This document shows, piece by piece, positions 9,710-18,178 of a stretch of DNA of 64,000 nt. This stretch comes from Nostoc sp. KVJ3 (GTDB lineage: Bacteria; Cyanobacteriota; Cyanobacteriia; Cyanobacteriales; Nostocaceae). The position numbers and the translations under genes were made by a program. The stretch is taken from assembly GCF_026127265.1 (NCBI RefSeq), contig NZ_WWFG01000001.1, forward strand, positions 2,457,501 to 2,521,500. The letters run 5' to 3'. Every line of letters starts with the position of its first letter. Position 1 is the stretch's first letter. The notes beneath the pieces were generated by a model that worked only from the letters and a program-made list of their open reading frames with translations, did not search any database and had not been told where the DNA came from.

Positions 9710-9774
9710 ATGGGTGGTTTGCGAGTAATATTACCCTTGCCACACGGACTGGAACAGAAACTTATGTAAGAGAC

Positions 9775-11025
9775 TTGGCAATCAAGTTACTCAAGCAAGG
9801 GCATACACCTATTGTTTACTGCACACATCTGGGTACATCAACTCAAACAGATTCCATAGTAGAAGAACTTCGTGTAGCTACAGTTCCGGTGGTAGATAAC
9901 CTAGATGCAGTAGGAGCAGTCCCGGACATTATTCACGGACATCATCACCCAGGGACGATGACAGCTATGTTGCATTTTCCAGAAGTACCTGGGATATTTT
10001 TTTGTCATGATTGGCTGGCGTGGCACGATCATCCACCTTTACTTCCTCGCATTCAATACTATGTTGGCGTTGATTACACTTGTCGCGATCGCTTAATATT
10101 TAGGCATGGTATTTCAGAAGATCGTGTTCGGGTTATCTATAATTCCGTTGACTTAGACAATTCTCTGCCAAAATTTCCCAAACGGGCACTAGTATTTAGC
10201 AACCAGGCTAGCGAACACACATATCTACGAGCAGTCCAACAAGCATGTACTCGTACAGGTATTGATTTAGATGTAATTGGAGCGAGTGTAGGCAATGTCT
10301 GCATTCACCCAGAAAAGGTTCTTGGCAACTACGATCTGGTTTTTGCAAAAGCAAGATGTGCTTTAGAAGCAATGGCGGTTGGTTGTGCAGTGATTCTCTG
10401 TGACTACAGGGGTGCTGGCTCAATGGTGACAGCATCGGAAATGAGCCAACTTAGACGCTTCAATTTTGGCATTCGCACACTCCAAGAACCTGTGCATCCA
10501 GATGTGCTAGTTAGAGAAATTACTCGATATGACTCTGACGATGCTGCTGAGGTTTCTCGGCGAATACGTGAAACAACTGGACTTAATGCCACAGTCAACG
10601 AGATTGTGGCTCTGTATCGAGAAGCAATCGCCAGTCATCAGGCAAAACTTATAGACTCCAAAGTAGAGGCAAAAGCTGTCTCAGGTTATTTATATAGGTG
10701 GATACCTCGATATGGAGAATACGAACAGTTGCAAGCCAGCTTTTCTCACTTGCAGACTGAATCTGAACGACAACAAGCTGAATATAGCCAATTACAAATT
10801 GAGTTTCAACAACTTCAGCTAAAGGTTAATCAATTGCAAGCAGAAAATGGACAAATAAAAGAACAGTCTGCTCAACTGCAAGCTGAACGTCAACGTTTAC
10901 AGACTGAGGTTACTGCTCTTTACAACTCTACAATGCAGCTACGTCAACGTTTGCTCAAGCTGCCAATTCTAGGTAGAATAGTTCTTTTCTTGTATCGATT
11001 AGTTACAGGTCGATTAGCACTTTAA
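9775..11025 (+). CDS. GT4-like glycosyltransferase with C-terminal coiled coil; probable 5' frameshift
   Basis: The frame encodes a GT-B fold glycosyltransferase. The N-terminal part has IIHGHHHP, FFCHDWLAWHD and RVRVIYNSVD. The C-terminal Rossmann part has RALVFSN and the donor-site segment KARCALEAMAVGCAVILCD. Residues about 315-395 are Leu/Gln/Glu-rich coiled coil, followed by a short hydrophobic tail (ILGRIVLFLYRLV) that may touch the membrane. The frame is open further upstream (from 9706) and reads NITLATRTGTETYVRDLA, the expected N-terminal strand and loop, but has no ATG or GTG there. The ATG at 9710, with AAGG upstream, opens MGGLRV in another frame, so a small indel near 9725-9730 likely separates start and body. 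If real, translation could only begin at TTG 9775 and the protein would lack its first strand. Confidence 0.75.
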   Translation: MAIKLLKQGHTPIVYCTHLGTSTQTDSIVEELRVATVPVVDNLDAVGAVPDIIHGHHHPGTMTAMLHFPEVPGIFFCHDWLAWHDHPPLLPRIQYYVGVDYTCRDRLIFRHGISEDRVRVIYNSVDLDNSLPKFPKRALVFSNQASEHTYLRAVQQACTRTGIDLDVIGASVGNVCIHPEKVLGNYDLVFAKARCALEAMAVGCAVILCDYRGAGSMVTASEMSQLRRFNFGIRTLQEPVHPDVLVREITRYDSDDAAEVSRRIRETTGLNATVNEIVALYREAIASHQAKLIDSKVEAKAVSGYLYRWIPRYGEYEQLQASFSHLQTESERQQAEYSQLQIEFQQLQLKVNQLQAENGQIKEQSAQLQAERQRLQTEVTALYNSTMQLRQRLLKLPILGRIVLFLYRLVTGRLAL

Positions 11026-11204
11026 CCAACATTTTTGGCAAAGGCAGCATTTAACTCGGTATGGGGATTCATTTTGTAAATTCCGAAAAACGGCGAGTCA
11101 CAAGATATCGGTTGTATGAGTTAGCTATATATGTAATTTAGGGAACTATATATTTAGCTTCCTTGGGGATGCTAGTTAACCCGATTCAAGTAATAGGATA
11201 CAAA

Positions 11205-13649
11205 ATGTCATATATAGCCTACTTACGTTCGATTAAAAATGAACTCCAGAGAACTGGTAAAACTCAAAAAAGTCTACGTGTCAAAACTATCATAGAACAG
11301 TTTAGCTACCAGCGTAGAAGTCAATCATTCATAGATAATTTTAATAATGCTCTTGATGAATTGGGACTTTGTGCAAATCCTTGCTTGGATTTGTATATAC
11401 CGTTAGATACAAAGATAGCTATTTCTATTAAAGGTGTAGATCCAATCAATAAAGTAGCTGAATCAATTTCAGTTAAACTACAGGAGGCAATTTCAGTCAA
11501 ACATGATTTTTTCTACTACTTATTTGATTTTGGTTCTGAACAAGAATATGAACGATTCCAAGCATGTTTAGATTCTCACCAGCCAGTAGGTATTTTTTTG
11601 ATTCCCCAAGTAGAAGATTTCTTCTCTGATATTGTTGTCAAAATCTTTAATTATGAATTAATTAGAAAATATCAATATGGCGGTTATAACATAATGCCTA
11701 AAGCTGCCAATAGGAAAATTCCTACAAGTATTGTCTCGGAAGATAAAGAATGTGAAAATGAACAAGAAAATCCTATCTCTGATGCTAGTATTTTTCAGTT
11801 TTATCGCTCAACTATGACCAGTATTATACTTGGCAATACTGGTTTAGAGTTGCTTGATTCGGAAAAATTCGACCAGCAGTTTGAACAAATATCTCTATAT
11901 GCCAATAAATATAATTCTGAACAGTTTTTTATTTTATTTCATTGTCCATCAGTATTAGAAATTCAAGCTCATCAACAAGAAGATGCTTTAGGATATTTGG
12001 TGGATAGAGTTGCTAGTAAAATTCCTTTTACTTTTACTCTCAGATGTAAATACCCAAACGAAGCCTCTATTGAACATAAAGAAGAAGTATACGCCCATTT
12101 TCGTCTATTACTAGAACTTCCATATTATGAAATTGAGGAAGATGATGCATCTTTGCAAGATTATTTTCTAGATTTACAAAAAGCTCAAATACAGGCTGAA
12201 TCACAGTTATTACTGAAGATAAAACCCGAACATTTCTACAGTCTGAAGTGGCAGCAGGAAAGTAAAGAATATATCTATCTCAAATATTTTGCTATTAAAA
12301 CATTAGAAAGCCTAGGATATGAATTGTCTAATATCGGCTGTGAAGTTGAGTTGACTTCCAGGGATGAGGAAACAACAGATGAAGATACATCAGATGATGA
12401 TGGAGAGTACCAAAGCGAAATCATAGAAGTCTATGTAAAAAATCAGGTAGTGGTTGAGATAGAAACTCTCAAATACCAAGAATTTCAGGATAATAATCTC
12501 TTTTTAGATCCATTGAAAAGAGTTTTGAGAAAATCAAAAGTATGGCCAAATAAACTAGAAAGCCTTTGGTTAGTAATTCCCGGTTTTGAGATTGCGCGCA
12601 ACTATTACCAACTCAAAAAAGCTAAGGAAATATTAGAATATAAGTTGTCTGGATATTATGGCGATTGCTTCCAGGTTGTAATCATGGCTCCTGATTATGA
12701 AAAGCACCAATTAGTACCAGTATCATTTGATTCTATAGACTATCCATCTTTTAAGTATGGGGTTAAAAAACCTAGTTTAGTACAAGCATATCCAGTCACT
12801 AACCGCATCACGGAATTTAAGCTTGATTTTAGTCAAGTAAAGGGGCTAAAGGAAGAAAAAGAAAAACTAAATAAACTTCTCAAGTTGCAATCTAAGGGAT
12901 ACAAGGGTTCAATTGGCGGAATTCTTTTCTATGGATTACCGGGATGCGGAAAAACTCTACTAGCAAATGCCTTTGCTAATGAGTCTGGAAGATATTTTTT
13001 TAAGTTCTCTCCTGCCGATATTATCAGTGTTTGGATAGGTCAAAGTCAAAAGAATATTCGAGATATCTTTGCTCAAGCTAAGAAAAAAGCTCCTTCACTT
13101 TTATTCATTGATGAGTTAGACAGTATTGGGTTTAATCGTAACGAAGACAACGCACATACAGACCAAAAAGCAACTATTAATCAATTACTCATAGAACTAA
13201 ATAATCTTCAAAATAGTGACGTAATTGTAATTGCTGCTACTAATTATTTGAGTGGTATTGATAGTGCTTTAAAACGCTCTGGTAGGTTAGATTGGAAAAT
13301 TCCTATTTTTCCACCTGCCCAAGTAGAAAGAATAGATTTATTCAAACACTACCTGTCAAAAATTGATATAAGTCAGTTAGTTAACTTTGAAATTCTGGCA
13401 GAGAAAAGTGTGAGATTTACTTCATCAGATATTGAGTTAGTTTGTCGGGAAGTTAGAAATGCCATTCTTCTAGAAGAAATAAGTTCAGCTTTAACAACTT
13501 CAGATGTGATTACTTACATAAATAATCTGCAAGATGGCGGCTTAAGTCTGAATCAAGAACAAGTCAATGAATTTTTGCAAGAGTGTCAGACAATGAGTGT
13601 CAAGAACCCTAAGTTAGAAACTCTAAAATTAGAATGGGCTTTGCATTAG
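11205..13649 (+). CDS. Large AAA+ ATPase with long uncharacterised N-terminal region
   Basis: The C-terminal third is a classic AAA module of the FtsH/proteasomal-ATPase type: Walker A GLPGCGKT (nt about 12938), Walker B LLFIDELDSIG (nt about 13105), sensor VIAATNY, an arginine-finger region SALKRSGRLDWKI and a helical lid. The first roughly 540 residues match nothing I recognise. They include an acidic linker, TDEDTSDDDGE, and a segment with EIETL, WLVIPG and a Lys-rich helix. There is no membrane segment and no HExxH protease motif, so it is not FtsH itself. ATG 11205 (MSYIAYL) has AGGA six bases upstream; the frame is also open to TTG 11163 and ATG 11169. The gene is clearly AT-rich. It may remodel protein complexes; the partner is unknown. 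Confidence 0.85.
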   Translation: MSYIAYLRSIKNELQRTGKTQKSLRVKTIIEQFSYQRRSQSFIDNFNNALDELGLCANPCLDLYIPLDTKIAISIKGVDPINKVAESISVKLQEAISVKHDFFYYLFDFGSEQEYERFQACLDSHQPVGIFLIPQVEDFFSDIVVKIFNYELIRKYQYGGYNIMPKAANRKIPTSIVSEDKECENEQENPISDASIFQFYRSTMTSIILGNTGLELLDSEKFDQQFEQISLYANKYNSEQFFILFHCPSVLEIQAHQQEDALGYLVDRVASKIPFTFTLRCKYPNEASIEHKEEVYAHFRLLLELPYYEIEEDDASLQDYFLDLQKAQIQAESQLLLKIKPEHFYSLKWQQESKEYIYLKYFAIKTLESLGYELSNIGCEVELTSRDEETTDEDTSDDDGEYQSEIIEVYVKNQVVVEIETLKYQEFQDNNLFLDPLKRVLRKSKVWPNKLESLWLVIPGFEIARNYYQLKKAKEILEYKLSGYYGDCFQVVIMAPDYEKHQLVPVSFDSIDYPSFKYGVKKPSLVQAYPVTNRITEFKLDFSQVKGLKEEKEKLNKLLKLQSKGYKGSIGGILFYGLPGCGKTLLANAFANESGRYFFKFSPADIISVWIGQSQKNIRDIFAQAKKKAPSLLFIDELDSIGFNRNEDNAHTDQKATINQLLIELNNLQNSDVIVIAATNYLSGIDSALKRSGRLDWKIPIFPPAQVERIDLFKHYLSKIDISQLVNFEILAEKSVRFTSSDIELVCREVRNAILLEEISSALTTSDVITYINNLQDGGLSLNQEQVNEFLQECQTMSVKNPKLETLKLEWALH

Positions 13650-13779
13650 CAATAACCTCATAAAAATAGCGATCGCTTCTTTTTACAGCACATAAAGAGA
13701 TCGCAAATTTATACTCAGAAGTAATTTGCTGAAGGCAAGAAAGATTGCTTAATTCATTGCTTTAATTTGCTGATTAGCT

Positions 13780-14472
13780 TCATTCTACACCTTCAGTATT
13801 GCTTGCTTTAATAGTTGTTGTGCCAACAATTGTGGCTGGCTTTTCTAAAAAATTTTCCGATAGCAATTTAGTCAATGCATCGGGGTGTAGTTGCCAGTTT
13901 AATAATCCTGATAACCCCATCACGAAGCCAAATATTGTTGGTATCAAGGCAGCGTAGAATAACCATTTTTTCTGAGATAGAGATGTTATGGCAAATAGTG
14001 AGACAGAAAGCGATAAGGAGGCATCAGCTAGATCAAACTGATCGTCATGGTAATTAAGTTGGTCGTAGGTTGTTTGATCTTTTTCGGCGATTACCTTCTG
14101 TTCCTGCTTTTTCTGGTCTTCTTTATCAACAATTACTTGATAAGCGGCAATCTGTTTTTCATATTCAGCCTTCACAGCAGAAGACTGAGAAACAGATTCC
14201 AATTTGAGTTGAGTGAGGTTGGCTTTAGCTATTTCCTCACGAACATTACGAGCTTGGTATAATGCCCAATCGTCAATTTTATTTGCTTGAGCTTGCTGCA
14301 TTGCCTGAACTAGATTATCGTCTTTGATTTTGCAGATCCCCATAAAGGTTGCAATCAAGGCAACCGCAATTGCAACGGCACTATTTACACGACCTTTGCG
14401 TTTTTCGCGCTTCAGTGACGTTTCGACCTCATCTTTTTCATCTTCAACCAAATCCATCGGATTTATGTCCAT
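13780..14472 (-). CDS. DUF4337 family membrane protein
   Basis: This 230-residue protein has a charged cytoplasmic N-terminus (about 1-30) and one hydrophobic segment at about 31-47 (VAIAVALIATFMGICKI). A helical, Gln/Ala/Lys-rich middle follows, containing DNLVQAMQQAQANKIDDWA and YQARNVREE. Two further hydrophobic segments (about 150-195) close the protein. The middle signature matches the DUF4337 family, membrane proteins of unknown function found in many bacteria. It is transcribed opposite to its large neighbours and is slightly longer than typical members. No function is assigned. Confidence 0.75.
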   Translation of the reverse strand: MDINPMDLVEDEKDEVETSLKREKRKGRVNSAVAIAVALIATFMGICKIKDDNLVQAMQQAQANKIDDWALYQARNVREEIAKANLTQLKLESVSQSSAVKAEYEKQIAAYQVIVDKEDQKKQEQKVIAEKDQTTYDQLNYHDDQFDLADASLSLSVSLFAITSLSQKKWLFYAALIPTIFGFVMGLSGLLNWQLHPDALTKLLSENFLEKPATIVGTTTIKASNTEGVE

Positions 14473-15001
14473 ATTGTAATTCCAATTTCACTTAAATATC
14501 AAACAAGGGTTTCAATGTAAACCACCTTCAATTTTACTTCTTTAATTAACAAGTACACTCCACCAAGCTAAAGCATACAGTTATGGGCTTGGACAGAGCA
14601 AGACAATCAAGCGGTGGGTTTACTTTGTCTGCGTACGCTCGATGCAGCATGGATAAAATGCGATCGCTGGAAAGCCATACCATCAGTTTGTGATTCAATT
14701 GCGTTCTGAAAGCGATCGCTTCCAAGTTGTGTAAGACAAGATGCAAGAGTATATCCCGACTTCTTAATGAATCTGACTCACTAGCTTAAGGGTTCAATCA
14801 ACCGACGTTTGACGGCTTCGCTTAACGCAGTGGCTTTTCTTAAAAGTCCTTCTTGATAAACCTGCATCAGGGTTTGCAGCTTTAAACGTTCGTCTTCAGT
14901 AAGAAAAGAATAAATTTAAAGGCATGAGAGTTTGAAGCATAGATTATGGGCAAACTAACCTAGTGGTCAAATAGCCTATACATCACTAGGAAAATACTAT
15001 A
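14473..15001. other. Intergenic with a possible gene remnant
   Basis: A minus-strand open stretch at 14781-14915 reads FLTEDERLKLQTLMQVYQEG and later EAVKRRLIEP before a stop. It looks like real protein, but has no ATG, GTG or TTG start and is only about 44 codons long, so it may be the tail of a lost gene. Two HIP1 sites lie at about 14660 and 14714. The last 90 bases are AT-rich and probably contain the promoter of the helicase gene. Confidence 0.4.
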
Positions 15002-17545
15002 ATGCACGAACCCATCAATTACAAATCTATCAATCTTGATCAATTAAGAGAGCAATCTGCTAACCACCACTCTAAAATACCCTTCCAGCATCAAATTGAG
15101 GCATTTGAAGCTCTCAGTAAAACATTTAAATTTGGCAGTGAAAAACCGGGTAGTGGAATTTTAGTACTTCCTACAGGTGCTGGCAAGACATTTACGGCTA
15201 CCAGATGGTTATCTGACCATGTAATCCCTAAAAATATTAAGATCCTTTGGTTAGCTCCTTCATTTTACCTGTTGGATCAAGCATTCGCTACCTTTTATAA
15301 TAGTGCTAGGGATATTCCAGAGCCGAAGAAAACGTTAAATATTCGGTGCGTTTCTAGTAATCCTTCTCATGCCAAAGCCTCATCTATACAACTGACTGAT
15401 GATATTGTCATAATGACAATACAAACAGCCATCAATAATTTACATACTAATGCTCTAGACAACTCTGGTAAAAACTTTGAGACAGCTTTCAGAAAATTTA
15501 TTGATAGTTGTAGAGAAACAGGACTTTTTGTAGTAGTTGATGAAGCTCACCATTCACCAGCCTATGGTTGCAGAAACTTATTAATTGGTGAAAAAGATTC
15601 TGCTTTAGGACTTCGAGGTTTATTTCCACAATTAAATCTGCTTGGTCTAACAGCTACACCGACGTATAACGATAAAGCTAGGAGAGGTTGGCTTTGGAAA
15701 ATATTTGAGAATGAAATTATTTATGAAGCTAAAAAAGAAAGTTTGATATCACAAGGAGTTTTGGCTAGACCTAACTATATTGAAGTGGCAACTGGAAAAG
15801 AATTAGAAGTTGATGATAAATTATACGATCGGCTAGTTAAGCAACATCAAGACCTCCCAGAATCAATTATTGAAAAACTTGCGAGTGATAAACAGAGAAA
15901 CAATTTTATTGTACACACTTATGTATTAAATAAAGATACTTATGGGAAAACCATTATCTTTGCTGATCGTTGGTTTCAATGCGTCTATATCAAAGATAAG
16001 CTTCTTGAAAAGGGTATTAAAGTAGACGCAATTTATTCACATATAGATGCCGATCCCGGCTCTGCTGACGCACGAAACAAACGTACTCAAAGTGATAATC
16101 AAAGGATTCTGGATGAATTTAAGAATGGTAAGCTTGATGTTTTAATCAATGTAAGAATGTTAACAGAAGGGGCTGACGTTCCTAGCGTTCAGACTGTATT
16201 TATTACTCGCCAAACAACAAGCTCTATCTTGATGACTCAAATGATTGGTAGAGCATTACGGGGCGAAAAAGTAGGAGGTAGTGCTGAGGCGAATGTTGTT
16301 CTATTCTTCGATGACTGGAAACGTTTAGTTGATTGGGCTAACCCAAAAGATGGCGATACTATAGATAAACCAAAACTCTGTGTAAAAGGATATCATCCAT
16401 TTGAATATATTTCTATTCGTCTAGTTGAGGAATTATCAAAGTCAATTGAGAGTGGTGGAGATTATCAAATAGTATTCTCAAAAATATGCCCTATTGGTTG
16501 GTATAAAACTGAAATTGTGTATGCTGACGTTGACAATAAACATGAATCAATGGAATCATTTACTGAATTTGTCATGGTATATGAACATACAAAATCAAAA
16601 TTTGATTCATTTATTCTCTTTATTCGTTCTACAAACTTATTAGATGAATGGTCTAAAGAATATCTTGATGATAAATGGATGCAGTCTCAAGTCCAACAAT
16701 GGATAAGTGACGGGTTTGAACGCAAAACTGACAATATTGGTGAAAAGCTTGATTCAGATTTAATTAAGATCGTTCGCCACATTGCTCAAAATCAATCTGT
16801 ACCTATATACCATCCATTTGAGGAAAGAGAACTGTATGACTTAGATAAAATTGCTTATAAAGTAATTGATCTTCCATCTCGCTTAAAATACGAATATTTA
16901 AGCAAGGAGTTTTCTCAACCAGAAACATTGTGGAAAGTTTTTTACAAAAGCTTGATTCGATTTGAAACAGCCGTTGACGCAGCAATTAGAAACATTATTA
17001 ATCCTAAGCCTGAAGGTGAAACAACTTCACATGTGATTCTTACACTAGAAAGAGGAGTCAAAGAACTAAACGAAGTAGAAAAAGAAGAAGTTAAAAAACG
17101 AGACGGGTATGCTTGTCTCTGTTGTGGAGTCAATACCAAAGGTAAATTACAAATCGATCATATTAAACCGTTTTCTATGGGTGGTGAAACATCTAAAGAA
17201 AACTCACAAACTCTGTGTGTTACTTGCAATAGATGTAAAGGCCAGAATGAAATTGATTTTCGGTGTAATACAACAAAATTGATTAATCCAAAAAATCTTG
17301 ATTTATCATTTACATCAGAAGGTGAAAAGGCTATAAAAGCTCTAACAAGAGTAGTTAACTTCTTTTACCATTGCAAAGCAGTTTCCAAAATTGATTGGGA
17401 GGTATATACTTACACTTACAATATATATTTGTACCCTAGTAACAATCCTAAATGGTTGCTTCCACATAAAGCAGAACTTCTTAAATTAATTAAAAATAAG
17501 CTTGGTTGTCATGCTGAATACATCAATGTTAGTACGATGAAATAA
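15002..17545 (+). CDS. Superfamily 2 DEAD/DEAH helicase fused to HNH endonuclease
   Basis: The 847-residue protein begins with a restriction-enzyme-type SF2 helicase: Walker A LPTGAGKTFTA near residue 57, VVDEAHHSP (DEAH box) near 180 and GLTATPTYNDKARR (motif III). A helicase C domain follows, with DVLINVRMLTEGADVPSV and QMIGRALRG (motifs V and VI) between about 300 and 430. A long region with no recognised motif follows. An HNH nuclease domain sits at about 698-755, with CLCCG, QIDHIKPFSMGG and TLCVTCNRCKG; the two Cys pairs would bind zinc and the His of IDH is catalytic. Helicase-nuclease fusions of this kind are typical of DNA processing or phage defence. No methyltransferase or specificity subunit is adjacent. 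AT-rich composition fits an accessory gene. Confidence 0.9.
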   Translation: MHEPINYKSINLDQLREQSANHHSKIPFQHQIEAFEALSKTFKFGSEKPGSGILVLPTGAGKTFTATRWLSDHVIPKNIKILWLAPSFYLLDQAFATFYNSARDIPEPKKTLNIRCVSSNPSHAKASSIQLTDDIVIMTIQTAINNLHTNALDNSGKNFETAFRKFIDSCRETGLFVVVDEAHHSPAYGCRNLLIGEKDSALGLRGLFPQLNLLGLTATPTYNDKARRGWLWKIFENEIIYEAKKESLISQGVLARPNYIEVATGKELEVDDKLYDRLVKQHQDLPESIIEKLASDKQRNNFIVHTYVLNKDTYGKTIIFADRWFQCVYIKDKLLEKGIKVDAIYSHIDADPGSADARNKRTQSDNQRILDEFKNGKLDVLINVRMLTEGADVPSVQTVFITRQTTSSILMTQMIGRALRGEKVGGSAEANVVLFFDDWKRLVDWANPKDGDTIDKPKLCVKGYHPFEYISIRLVEELSKSIESGGDYQIVFSKICPIGWYKTEIVYADVDNKHESMESFTEFVMVYEHTKSKFDSFILFIRSTNLLDEWSKEYLDDKWMQSQVQQWISDGFERKTDNIGEKLDSDLIKIVRHIAQNQSVPIYHPFEERELYDLDKIAYKVIDLPSRLKYEYLSKEFSQPETLWKVFYKSLIRFETAVDAAIRNIINPKPEGETTSHVILTLERGVKELNEVEKEEVKKRDGYACLCCGVNTKGKLQIDHIKPFSMGGETSKENSQTLCVTCNRCKGQNEIDFRCNTTKLINPKNLDLSFTSEGEKAIKALTRVVNFFYHCKAVSKIDWEVYTYTYNIYLYPSNNPKWLLPHKAELLKLIKNKLGCHAEYINVSTMK

Positions 17546-17586
17546 AATTACTAATTTGAAATTAGTATTGACTAGACTCATCAAAA

Positions 17587-17618
17587 ATCGGGACTGAGAA
17601 ATAAATCTCAGTCCCGAT
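17587..17618 (-). terminator. Rho-independent terminator of the ycf46-ycf35 transcript
   Basis: A perfect 13-bp stem (17587-17599 with 17606-17618, ATCGGGACTGAGA) encloses a six-base loop. Read on the minus strand it is followed by five T, a standard intrinsic terminator just past the ycf35 stop. It also sits after the plus-strand helicase gene and could act for both. A second, imperfect 10-bp hairpin lies at 17626-17656. Confidence 0.75.
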
Positions 17619-17685
17619 AAAAAAGCGGGCTAACCGCTATTTATATGGTTAACCCGTGCAGCTTTGGGAACGCGCAGAGAAATTG

Positions 17686-18036
17686 TTATTGCAATACCAA
17701 CTTCACATTGGCGTTTTGCAAACCGCGCTGTTTTACTTCAGCCAAAGTTTTGTTAACAGCATACTTTTGGTTGATTGAGTTGATCAACTCGGTTTGGTTG
17801 TGCTTCTTAGCAACGCCCCACAAGTCAGCAATTAGGTCAAAAGAACCATCGCTGTTGCGAGACCAGCCGAGGTCATATTCGCCATCTAACATAGCAACGA
17901 TGTCAGAACGGACGCGCTGACCGTTATAACCACGGACATCAGCTTCAGTCTTTACGCTGATACCGAGGTCGCGCAAAGAAGCTTTGAGGATTTCGGCATC
18001 GGTGATCTTGGTACGCAGGGTGCTAAAGTGAGACAT
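17686..18036 (-). CDS. ycf35: Ycf35, DUF1257 family protein
   Basis: This 116-residue protein matches Ycf35, found in cyanobacteria and red-lineage plastids: MSHFSTLRTKITDAEIL at the start, then DVRGYNGQ, YDLGWSRNSDGSFDL and the Tyr/Asn-containing C-terminal part. The function is not established. MSHFSTL at 18036 is chosen because GGAGGAAA lies five bases upstream and homologs begin there; the frame is open to 18075. It lies 142 bases after ycf46 on the same strand, suggesting joint transcription, and is followed by a strong terminator. Confidence 0.93.
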   Translation of the reverse strand: MSHFSTLRTKITDAEILKASLRDLGISVKTEADVRGYNGQRVRSDIVAMLDGEYDLGWSRNSDGSFDLIADLWGVAKKHNQTELINSINQKYAVNKTLAEVKQRGLQNANVKLVLQ

Positions 18037-18178
18037 TTGGGTTTCCTCCAATGAGAAGATTGAGAAAAACGACAACGGTTTGTTTCGGGCGAAGCCGCTC
18101 TTAGCAGGATGCGGCTTTTTCTTATAACTGCTAGCATTGGGAGCTAGCCTTTCCCCCTGGGATGGCAGAGGAAAGCTT

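Noticed and set aside
11163..13649. FtsH protease
   Set aside because: The AAA module is similar, but there is no membrane segment and no HExxH zinc-protease motif.
14546..14746. 66-codon minus-strand ORF
   Set aside because: No recognisable features, contains two HIP1 sites and no ribosome site.
17645..17920. Plus-strand ORF opposite ycf35
   Set aside because: It is antisense to a well-recognised gene and has no features of its own.
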